Source: Gammaproteobacteria bacterium | GTDB taxonomy: Bacteria; Pseudomonadota; Gammaproteobacteria; Enterobacterales; Alteromonadaceae | Length of the DNA stretch: 6,139 nt | Direction of reading: 5' to 3' | Assembly (NCBI GenBank): GCA_027484495.1 | Contig: JAIXSW010000064.1 | Location: forward strand, 1 to 6,139 | In this document: positions 1 through 5,741 of the stretch, one piece after another | How positions within the stretch are numbered: the stretch's first letter is position 1 | Layout of the letters: the number at the start of each line of letters is the position of its first letter | The notes under the pieces: model-generated | The model's input: only the letters and a program-made list of their open reading frames with translations | The model's database searches: none | Told to the model about the DNA's origin: nothing | Made by a program: the position numbers and the translations under genes

Positions 1-764
1 CCTTCAGCGCTGTTGGCCTGCACCAGATTGCCGGCATCCACTTTACGCAAACCGGTTTTGCCGCTGATCGGTGCCAAAATACGGGTATAGGATAATTCCA
101 GCTTGGCAGCGTCGATTTGCGCCTGATTCGATTTCATCGAGCCTTTCAGCTGATTCACCAGTGCCTGTTGCGTGTTGTATTGCTGGCGCGAAATTGAATT
201 CTGGCTTTTCAGTGTTTCGTACAACGCTAAGTCCAGCTCGGCATTTTTCAGCTGCGCGACATTTTGTTGCAGTTGACCTTCGGCCTGCGCCAGTTTGACC
301 TGATAGGGTGCCGGGTCGATTTCCGCCAGCAACTGACCAGCTTCGACATTCTGACCTTCAGTGAAATGCAGCTGCAGCAATGGGCCGCCGACCCGCGGTT
401 GCACCAGCACTGTATTTAATGCGGTCGCGGTACCAATGGTTTTGAACTGCACTTTTAAATCTGTGGTTTGTGCTTCGATCACCCGGACCGGCACGGCGGC
501 GTTCCATGGATTGCCGCCGGCACCACCAGGGCCACCGGCGCGGCGTGGTCCACGCCCTTCACCGCCACCCGCCGGACGCTGGCCCGCTTGGGGTCCACCT
601 GCTTGTGGTCCACCTGCGGCAGGGCCGGCAGCAGGCGCCGCGCCTTGTGATGTGGCACCTTGCCCGGATGCAGCCGGAGCTTCAGCCTGCTGTTGCCAGA
701 AATATCCGCCAATCCCTGCTGCTGCCAGCAATACTGCGCCTGAAACCCAAGTCTTTACCTGCAT
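1..764 (-). CDS. RND efflux pump periplasmic adaptor subunit, MdtA-like (partial, 3' end outside window)
   Basis: This is the membrane-fusion (adaptor) protein of a tripartite RND efflux pump, which links the inner-membrane transporter to an outer-membrane channel in the periplasm. The visible 254 codons begin MQVKTWVSGAVLLAAAGIGG, a short N-terminal anchor or signal segment (residues 6-22) with no lipobox Cys. A low-complexity Gly/Pro/Gln/Ala linker follows (about 30-88). The barrel-sandwich (lipoyl-like) half begins near residue 118 (VQPRVGGPLLQLHFTEGQNV, then AGQLLAEIDPAPY), leads into the alpha-hairpin (about 155-222, with SRQQYNTQQALV), and returns with LSYTRILAPISGKTGLRKVDAGN. These blocks closely match E. 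coli MdtA as I remember it. An in-frame TAG lies three codons upstream of the ATG, and GGGAAAG gives a modest ribosome site. The HDOD gene ends 37 bases upstream, so co-transcription is possible. The transporter gene would be expected beyond position 1. Family assignment is firm; orthology to mdtA is not. Confidence 0.93.
   Translation of the reverse strand, partial: MQVKTWVSGAVLLAAAGIGGYFWQQQAEAPAASGQGATSQGAAPAAGPAAGGPQAGGPQAGQRPAGGGEGRGPRRAGGPGGAGGNPWNAAVPVRVIEAQTTDLKVQFKTIGTATALNTVLVQPRVGGPLLQLHFTEGQNVEAGQLLAEIDPAPYQVKLAQAEGQLQQNVAQLKNAELDLALYETLKSQNSISRQQYNTQQALVNQLKGSMKSNQAQIDAAKLELSYTRILAPISGKTGLRKVDAGNLVQANSAE
588..617 (-). repeat. Tandem 15-base repeat (2 copies) coding AGGPQ-AGGPQ in the adaptor linker
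   Basis: On the plus strand GGTCCACCTGC occurs at 592-602 and again at 607-617, one 15-base period apart. Read on the minus strand the unit codes Ala-Gly-Gly-Pro-Gln twice (residues 50-59), followed by a partial third unit (Ala-Gly-Gln). It is the clearest repeat within a longer Gly/Pro/Ala-rich stretch and probably arose by in-frame duplication. Confidence 0.75.
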
Positions 765-801
765 CTTTCCCTATCCAACTCTGTCTGATTGCTGAGTGCG
801 C

Positions 802-1899
802 TCAGAGCACAAAACCAGCCTGCAAGGCCTGCTGTCGCTCCGATGCATTTAATTTGATGGCGCCCTGTTGGTGCGCCCGCGCCAGAAACAGACAATTGCT
901 GATCTGCGCGCCGATCCCCGCGGCCTGCCAGCTGTGTTGGTTCAACACTGCGGCGACCACCCAATTTTCAAAACCCCACAACGTCAGTAAAAAGGCCGAC
1001 ACTGCGAGATAACTACCACGTCCGGCCGGATTGACCTCTGTCAGCTCGGCATCGCCGGCTTCACGGCCGTTCTGCAGCAACACCAGCTTGCCAAAACCAC
1101 TAAGCAGTGCCGCGATAAATACCTGATCCTGCAGCACCCGGTTAAAACCGGAACTACGGGCATAACTGCGTGCTTGTCCGGCCTGAGCTAATATCTGGTC
1201 CAGCACCCGCTGATACTCGGCCTGCTGCTCCGCCTGCACATTGCCGCCTTTCATCGCCAGCAACACCACCAGACTGCGCAAACTCTGATAACCAAGCCGG
1301 CTGATCGCCACTTCCAGATTCCAGGTTTCGCTGACAAAGCCCATATAAGGCGAATTAACCAGCTGGAATAGTCTGGATACGACCAATGGGTCAGTACTGA
1401 CCAAACCAGCCACCGCAGCAGAACTGACGTTCGGCTCAGCCAGCTGTTTGTCCAGGCCGCTCAGCAACGCAGGCAATTGCGGAAAATCAATCAGGCCACC
1501 CACCAGCCGGCGCTCATGTTCACCTAAAGGCAACTCAGATAACCGCGCCGCGTTGCTGAACAACAACTCCAGATGTTCGGTATTCAGTTCACTGCCAACA
1601 AAACTGTGGAAATGGCTCAGGTGCCCCAGCACCACATCGTCATGTTCCGGCGTCGTCACAATGACGCGCAGCGCCAGCGGCGCCTGAAAACAGATCAGTC
1701 GTTTGTCTTCCAGACTGGCGGTGGTATTCAGACCATCAAAAATCAATAAATCAATCTGACTATCGAGCCGCGGTGCCTGCAGGTAGCTGCCCACTGTTGG
1801 AAAAAAGCGGCACTGCCAGAGTTGCGAACGCTCCACGCACAGATGCCGGACCAGGCTTTGTAATGTCGGATTGACGCCGATAACAACTACTTGAAACAT
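802..1899 (-). CDS. HDOD-domain signalling protein with a degenerate receiver-like N-terminus
   Basis: This 365-residue protein is a probable cytoplasmic regulator of the HDOD family, whose members act as non-enzymatic scaffolds in signalling. Residues 1-120 look like a response-regulator fold: strand VVVIG (4-8), IDLLIFDG with D55 at the usual phospho-acceptor place, and VIVTT (79-83). The acidic pair after strand 1 is GVN, and the usual Lys-Pro after strand 5 is replaced by Gly-Ser, so it is probably a pseudo-receiver. Residues about 137-335 are HDOD: DFPQLPALL, STDPLVVSRLFQLVNSPYMG, then AISRLGYQSLRSLVV. AALLSGFGKLVL stands where catalytic HD proteins have a GLLHDIGK-like motif, so the His-Asp metal ligands are absent. 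The reading frame extends to an ATG at 2049. I chose the ATG at 1899 because the receiver fold starts there (MFQVVVIG), AGAGA lies 8 bases upstream, and the extra 50 residues look non-native. It may be co-transcribed with the adaptor gene. Its exact role is unknown. Confidence 0.88.
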   Translation of the reverse strand: MFQVVVIGVNPTLQSLVRHLCVERSQLWQCRFFPTVGSYLQAPRLDSQIDLLIFDGLNTTASLEDKRLICFQAPLALRVIVTTPEHDDVVLGHLSHFHSFVGSELNTEHLELLFSNAARLSELPLGEHERRLVGGLIDFPQLPALLSGLDKQLAEPNVSSAAVAGLVSTDPLVVSRLFQLVNSPYMGFVSETWNLEVAISRLGYQSLRSLVVLLAMKGGNVQAEQQAEYQRVLDQILAQAGQARSYARSSGFNRVLQDQVFIAALLSGFGKLVLLQNGREAGDAELTEVNPAGRGSYLAVSAFLLTLWGFENWVVAAVLNQHSWQAAGIGAQISNCLFLARAHQQGAIKLNASERQQALQAGFVL

Positions 1900-2107
1900 T
1901 TGATGATTCTCTTTGAAGCAGTCACGGCAGCTGTACTTTAGCAGCAGCATTGCCGTGTCCGTAGTGAATTTACATAACCTTTGCATCGCGCCAAAACGCG
2001 TCTTCATTAGCATAGTCCGGCGGGTTGGAGCCAGCCGTGTTGCCGTCAAATCCGATAAGCAGCCTGCGTGGCGGGATCGATGACCAGCGACAGGTTAAGG
2101 ATCGAAG
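1900..2107. other. Intergenic region between the hydrolase and HDOD genes
   Basis: These 208 bases separate two minus-strand genes. Apart from the hairpin at 1923-1957 and the HDOD ribosome site (AGAGA at 1908-1912), I see no convincing -35/-10 pair and no terminator with a T-run after the hydrolase stop. An open frame crosses the right-hand part of the gap in phase with the HDOD gene, but its translation resembles no protein I recognise. The HDOD promoter is presumably here, because the spacing is too large for translational coupling. Confidence 0.5.
1923..1957 (-). other. Imperfect hairpin in the leader of the HDOD gene
   Basis: CACGGCAGCTG (1923-1933) pairs with CAGC (1945-1948) plus TGCCGTG (1951-1957). 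This gives an 11-pair stem with a 2-base bulge (AT, 1949-1950) and an 11-base loop. On the minus strand it ends about 9 bases before the AGAGA ribosome-site element and 23 bases before the ATG at 1899. No T-run follows, so it is not a standard intrinsic terminator. A role in translation or mRNA stability is possible but unproven. Confidence 0.4.
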
Positions 2108-3991
2108 TCACGGCAACAGATGCAGCGCCAGTGCAACCCAAGCCCCAGCCAGCAACATCAGCTGTGCCAGCAACGGTCGCCATAATTGGCAGCGTGCCAG
2201 CCACCAGACCATCGCCAATGCCGGCACAGTCAGCTTCAGCACCGCCAGCCGCCACAACTGACTGTCGACCGGTAATCCGAGCCAGAGTTCAGCACTTTGC
2301 CGCTCCAGCCCTTGCCACAATACCAGAGCCAGACCACCCCAGGCGCACAGCGTCAGGCCGATAAGACCCCCACTCAGCAGCTCCGGTCTCGACCAGTGCT
2401 GTGAAGTACCGGCTAACCAGCGCCAGCCTCCCGCCAGTAACGGCCAGATCAAGCCAAACAACGCACCGGCGACCAGCAACGTGACCAGCGCCAACACCAA
2501 GGTGCCCGGCTTGCGCTGACTGAGCGCAGCAGACTCAGCGGCCAGCCGCGCATTAGGCTCAAGATCGGTGATCAGATAGGGTATTGCAGTTTGTTTCAGG
2601 CAAGCCGGCGGGCCAAACCGCTCTGGGGCGCGGACAAAATCGCTGACCATTTTGCGCAAACACGGATCCGGCCCCCGCACGCCATGCAAAGCAAATGGTA
2701 CAGCCACCAGCTGGCTGTGCGGTCCGAGCCATTGTGACAGCACCAGACTGTCCGGCTGAAACAGATCAAGGCCACCGGCCAGGATTAACACCGGCGTACG
2801 AACTTTGGCAGTTTCCGGCACCAGCGGCGGTTGCAATGCTGCCGCGACACCAGCAAAAGCAGCGCAAACGCCATCGGGCAGACCAAATAACTGCTCTAAA
2901 CTGTCCGCCCGCCCTTGTTGATAAAATCTCTTTCGATCGGCGCATTCAGTTGCCATCGCCGCAGCAAGCTGCAGATCCGTGGGCTCCGACAACAACTGTG
3001 CCCAAGGCAACAACAGTGCAGGTTTGCCCTGACTGACCGCTTCGAGCCACAACGGTAACAAGGACAGCGGTTGTTCTGCCGTTGCAGCAGCCATCACGGC
3101 TAAACGCAGTTTGTCCGGCGTTAGCAGCATTTGTACCGGTGTAGCCCCGATCTGCAGCGGGCTCTGGCTAAGCCGCGCCAGCGCCCGGTTAAACAGCTGT
3201 GGCATCTCGCCGAAACGTTGGCTGCAGCCGGGCTGTTGCCGGCACAACTGATCAAGCTGACGCAGCCATTGATCTTGCTGCAGTTTAAACGAAGTCAGCA
3301 GTTCGTCAGGTGGATACACCGAGTCCAGCGTCACCGACTTGATGGCCTTCGGCGCCACCGCTAAATAGTGCAAAGCGACCACGGTGCCATAAGAGACTGA
3401 ATACAAATGCCATTTCTCGATATTCAGCTGCTCTCGCAGCAGCTCCAGATCCTGTACCGTTTGGACAGTGCCAAAATCGGCGGGACTATAGCCTTGCGCC
3501 AGCATCTGTTGCTGGCATTGCAATAACGCGTCGTGTCTTTGCAGTAGCAAGCTGCTGTCATCCGGGCTTTGCTGCAGCAGCTGGTTTAAGTTCGCTGCCA
3601 GTTGCGGGCAAAACAATGGCGTGCTGCGACCAGAGCCGCGCATGTCAATAGCGATCAGCTCGTGGCCCGGCACAAAATCGCCGTCCGACAGGCCGAGAAA
3701 CCGGGTGATCTCAGCGCCGGGCCCCCCATGCAGATACAACACCGGCGCTGCACCCGCTTTGGGTTCGGCAGCAGCTTTACGCACGACGGCCAGCTGAAAC
3801 ACGCTGCCATCCGGGCTTTGTACTTTCAGCGTACCGCACTGCAGCCGCGTCGCGACCGCAGCCGACGCCACCGCGACATCACAAGGCTGTGCCGTAAAGG
3901 CCGGCGGTGGCTCTTTAACAGGCGGCGGTTCGTCCGCCCGCGTTGATGCAACAAACAAGCTCAGCACACCCAAAAACATCAGTCTGATCAT
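2108..3991 (-). CDS. Exported alpha/beta hydrolase (S33/TAP-like) with a C-terminal four-helix membrane domain
   Basis: This 627-residue protein is a probable periplasmic, membrane-anchored serine hydrolase or peptidase related to proline iminopeptidase and the tripeptidyl TAP family. A signal peptide covers residues 1-19 (hydrophobic core LMFLGVLSLFVA, likely cleavage TRA/DE). A Pro-rich spacer follows (22-30), then CGTLKVQSPDG (52-62), which fits the family N-terminus. Oxyanion motif HGGPG is at 88-92 and IDMRGSGRS at 115-123. The nucleophile is S200 in SVSYGT, with Ser in place of the first Gly of GxSxG. The likely acid is D409 (AGGLDLFQP) and the likely His is H436 (ALHGV), so the triad appears complete. 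After about residue 495 come four hydrophobic segments (about 498-520, 538-560, 580-599, 604-625), which are not part of a normal S33 enzyme. AAAAGGA (4001-4007) lies 9 bases before the ATG and supports this start. The substrate cannot be told from sequence; aminopeptidase or lipase/esterase activity are both possible. Confidence 0.88.
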   Translation of the reverse strand: MIRLMFLGVLSLFVASTRADEPPPVKEPPPAFTAQPCDVAVASAAVATRLQCGTLKVQSPDGSVFQLAVVRKAAAEPKAGAAPVLYLHGGPGAEITRFLGLSDGDFVPGHELIAIDMRGSGRSTPLFCPQLAANLNQLLQQSPDDSSLLLQRHDALLQCQQQMLAQGYSPADFGTVQTVQDLELLREQLNIEKWHLYSVSYGTVVALHYLAVAPKAIKSVTLDSVYPPDELLTSFKLQQDQWLRQLDQLCRQQPGCSQRFGEMPQLFNRALARLSQSPLQIGATPVQMLLTPDKLRLAVMAAATAEQPLSLLPLWLEAVSQGKPALLLPWAQLLSEPTDLQLAAAMATECADRKRFYQQGRADSLEQLFGLPDGVCAAFAGVAAALQPPLVPETAKVRTPVLILAGGLDLFQPDSLVLSQWLGPHSQLVAVPFALHGVRGPDPCLRKMVSDFVRAPERFGPPACLKQTAIPYLITDLEPNARLAAESAALSQRKPGTLVLALVTLLVAGALFGLIWPLLAGGWRWLAGTSQHWSRPELLSGGLIGLTLCAWGGLALVLWQGLERQSAELWLGLPVDSQLWRLAVLKLTVPALAMVWWLARCQLWRPLLAQLMLLAGAWVALALHLLP

Positions 3992-4108
3992 GCAGTTCTA
4001 TCCTTTTATCCGGCTCCTGCTGAGCCTATACCAGGCTAGTCTTCGCCGCTAGTCCGGCCAGCGCTGCAGTATCAGCGCGACGAATGGCTCAGCCCCCCTG
4101 AAACCTGA
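3992..4108. promoter_or_regulatory. Intergenic region upstream of the hydrolase, with two small inverted repeats
   Basis: These 117 bases lie between the regulator stop and the hydrolase start, both on the minus strand. They hold a good ribosome site (AAAAGGA, 4001-4007). A perfect 6-base inverted repeat, GCGCTG (4061-4066) and CAGCGC (4073-4078), has a 6-base loop. A 5-base one, AGCCT (4023-4027) and AGGCT (4033-4037), also has a short loop, and CTAGTC is directly repeated at 4036-4041 and 4049-4054. Neither hairpin is followed by a T-run on the minus strand. A weak extended -10-like TGGTATAGG lies near 4026-4034 on the minus strand, without a clear -35. Whether the hydrolase has its own promoter or is read through from the regulator is open. 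Confidence 0.4.
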
Positions 4109-5599
4109 CTACGAATAACAGCCCGGCTCACGCGGGCAGCTATTGCCGCGACTGCAAATCAGCTGCGCCGGTTTGTCCAGCGAGCGCGCCACCCAGTTAA
4201 TATTCAGAATGTTACTGACGGTCGTTAAGGTAGCGCGCATCGCGGCCGGCACCGCAACTTTGCCGCCGCCTTTGACGCACAGCTGTTTTAGCTCCAGTGC
4301 CAGACTATCCGCATCCAGGCCCTGCGCATTAATCGCCGGGTTCAGGTCAATGCCGGCGCACAACACATGCGGATTCCCGGCCAGATCCATCACTTTGGTC
4401 GACTCACAGCAATAAATCCGTGGCTGTCCCTGCACTTCCAGCAAGGACAACTGCGCTGAATGCTGCTGCGTTGCCGCTTCAAACATGCGGAACACCGCCC
4501 AGTGCTGACAAGGGTCTTCTACCTGGCGCATGTTGCCCCAGGGCAATGGAATGCCATTGCCACGGTATACGGCTTTGAGTTTGCCCGGTGTGTACGCATC
4601 AAAATAATGCCAATGCTGATATGGCGAGACGGCTGTCATCCGCCGCATCGCCACCGAGGCCGACACACCGGCCGCCTGATGGCTACTGATTTCATAACCG
4701 TGCCGGTCCAACAGCTGACGGAATGGTAATTTTGGACAGAGCAGCGCGCCGGCAAAAAAGCTCGATTCAAAGTCACGCCAGGCATGCAGAATGTCCTGTG
4801 GCGCCAGATTGACGTTGCCATCGGATGCTTCATGCGCGCCGCCGACGCGCATACTGCTTTTCACGCCGTCTTTGTTATGCAGCACCGCATGGCCGATATG
4901 TACCGCCAGCTCATATTTCAGCCGGGTCGGATGTTGTTCCAGAATGCGGTTTAAATGCAAAGTGCCGGGTGGTAGAAAATACGACGTTTGCACGTTTTTA
5001 CTGCGCACACCGAGCTCGTCTAACAGCTCTGTGGGGACCTCGTTAAACCAGCGCACCTGCAGGCCAACTTTTTTCGCGATCTGCAACAGCTCATCGCTAC
5101 TGAGCGGCATCCGTTTCTGACCAATTTCTTCAGCGGCCCGCTCCAGTTCCGGAAAGTGGTTCTGGTGGTGTTCCTGATGCGCGCGGATCAGCAGCTGGGC
5201 AAACTGGCGACCACCGGTGCCGGTTTGTGACAACAGCTCCGGAATAGCAATTTGCAGAATATCCGGCGCAAATAAAAAGCCCGGTTCCAGCGCCATTCCG
5301 GAAATACCGCCACGGCTGCCTTTAGCCGGCGTTAAATCATGGCCGGCTTCCTCGCCATCTAAAAACCAGTCCGGCGCTTTTTGAAAAACTTCCGCGATCA
5401 CTTCCAGCATTTCGGGCGAAGGCACCCGTTTGCCGGTTTCGATCATCGATAAATATGACACCGACGGCGCGTATTCCGCATTGATGCGAATACAGCGTGT
5501 GGACAAGTCATCCATCGTTAAGTTATTGCGTTTCCTCAGATTTCTAATCTTAGTCCCGAGGAAATGTGATTGGCGTAACAGACTTTTTGTATTGGTCAT
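4109..5599 (-). CDS. XRE-family transcriptional regulator, RamB/ScfR-like layout (HTH + DUF3612-type), probable glyoxylate-shunt regulator
   Basis: This 496-residue DNA-binding regulator has an N-terminal XRE helix-turn-helix (about 14-82: LGTKIRNLRKRNNLTMDDLS, then SVSYLSMIETGKRVPSPEML, ending DWFLDGEE). A conserved-looking block follows (96-150, GGISGMALEPGFLFAPDIL and TGRQ-like GGRQFAQLLIRAHQE). Next comes a zincin-like segment (about 165-300) in which HIGHAVLH (234-241) sits where ImmA/IrrE proteins carry HExxH; the Glu is missing, so protease activity is unlikely. The C-terminal part (about 320-496) ends in C482, C488 and C494, spaced C-x5-C-x5-C. XRE + ScfR_C proteins such as RamB sense short-chain acyl-CoA or acetate status and control aceA/aceB; I infer a similar role here because a malate synthase gene diverges from it. 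I recall gammaproteobacterial relatives annotated as HTH + DUF3612. The ATG at 5599 has no clear Shine-Dalgarno, but the HTH starts 13 residues later, so the start is well placed. It is probably autoregulated through the repeats next to its start. Confidence 0.88.
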   Translation of the reverse strand: MTNTKSLLRQSHFLGTKIRNLRKRNNLTMDDLSTRCIRINAEYAPSVSYLSMIETGKRVPSPEMLEVIAEVFQKAPDWFLDGEEAGHDLTPAKGSRGGISGMALEPGFLFAPDILQIAIPELLSQTGTGGRQFAQLLIRAHQEHHQNHFPELERAAEEIGQKRMPLSSDELLQIAKKVGLQVRWFNEVPTELLDELGVRSKNVQTSYFLPPGTLHLNRILEQHPTRLKYELAVHIGHAVLHNKDGVKSSMRVGGAHEASDGNVNLAPQDILHAWRDFESSFFAGALLCPKLPFRQLLDRHGYEISSHQAAGVSASVAMRRMTAVSPYQHWHYFDAYTPGKLKAVYRGNGIPLPWGNMRQVEDPCQHWAVFRMFEAATQQHSAQLSLLEVQGQPRIYCCESTKVMDLAGNPHVLCAGIDLNPAINAQGLDADSLALELKQLCVKGGGKVAVPAAMRATLTTVSNILNINWVARSLDKPAQLICSRGNSCPREPGCYS

Positions 5600-5601
5600 T
5601 T

Positions 5602-5639
5602 TGTAAAATTCACACTGTGAAGTTTTAATTGTGAAATTT
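5602..5639 (+). repeat. Three direct copies of TGTRAARTTY at a 14-base period (candidate operator)
   Basis: The copies are TGTAAAATTC (5602-5611), TGTGAAGTTT (5616-5625) and TGTGAAATTT (5630-5639), with starts exactly 14 bases apart. Copies 1 and 2 together also create the perfect palindrome TTCACA-C-TGTGAA (5609-5621). The array begins 3 bases upstream of the regulator's ATG and ends 102 bases upstream of the malate synthase ATG. Binding by the adjacent XRE regulator is an inference; the repeat itself is directly visible. Confidence 0.6.
5609..5621. promoter_or_regulatory. Perfect 6+1+6 palindrome TTCACACTGTGAA, candidate regulator site
   Basis: The two arms, TTCACA (5609-5614) and TGTGAA (5616-5621), are perfect reverse complements around C5615. 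The centre is 16 bases upstream of the regulator's ATG, where its ribosome site would be, so a bound dimer there could block initiation or elongation. The arm order is the opposite of a CRP site (TGTGA-N6-TCACA). Confidence 0.5.
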
Positions 5640-5729
5640 CGCTTAAAAACAACATAGACTGTTTTTCAGGCAAGTACAACAGCCGCGATGCCCGCCACCC
5701 TACCGGGCCCAAACAGACAAAGAGTGAGC

Positions 5730-5734
5730 GAGGA
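5730..5734 (+). promoter_or_regulatory. Shine-Dalgarno of malate synthase (GAGGA), decides the start
   Basis: GAGGA is followed by 7 bases and then the ATG at 5742, which is near-ideal spacing. Two other in-frame starts exist upstream, ATG at 5688 and GTG at 5724, but neither has a comparable site. This favours the start at 5742. Confidence 0.75.
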
Positions 5735-5741
5735 TACGACG

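Larger units (their letters stand above)
5600..5741. promoter_or_regulatory. Divergent promoter region between the XRE regulator and malate synthase
   Basis: This 142-base AT-rich region must carry the start signals for both genes. The AT-rich part (5600-5666) is next to the regulator and holds the repeats listed separately. For the minus-strand gene, TTGTTT (5646-5651 on the plus strand as AAACAA) with a 17-base spacer to ATTAAA is a possible but weak promoter. For the plus-strand gene, TTGTGA at 5629-5634 with CATAGA near 5653-5658 is equally tentative. I cannot fix a transcription start for either gene. Confidence 0.55.

Noticed and set aside
792..805. CTGAG-TGCG-CTCAG hairpin at the HDOD stop as a terminator
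   Set aside because: The stem is only 5 pairs, overlaps the stop codon, and has no T-run after it in the minus direction.
361..1012. Plus-strand open frames of 144 and 180 codons across the adaptor and HDOD genes
   Set aside because: They are antisense to the adaptor linker. Their Pro/Gly richness mirrors the Gly/Pro linker on the real strand.
1900..2049. N-terminal extension of the HDOD gene to the ATG at 2049
   Set aside because: The added 50 residues look non-native, the receiver-like fold starts exactly at the ATG at 1899, and AGAGA is properly spaced from that ATG.
4023..4078. Intrinsic terminator between the regulator and the hydrolase
   Set aside because: The two inverted repeats (5 and 6 pairs) have short stems and no T-run on the minus strand.
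5616..5639. CRP (cAMP receptor) site built from the TGTGA elements
   Set aside because: A CRP site needs TGTGA-N6-TCACA. Here the TGTGA elements are direct repeats, and the palindrome has the opposite arm order.
5688..5741. Earlier in-frame starts for malate synthase (ATG 5688, GTG 5724)
   Set aside because: Neither has a good ribosome site, while GAGGA lies 7 bases before the ATG at 5742. The extra residues do not restore the missing GlcB N-terminus.
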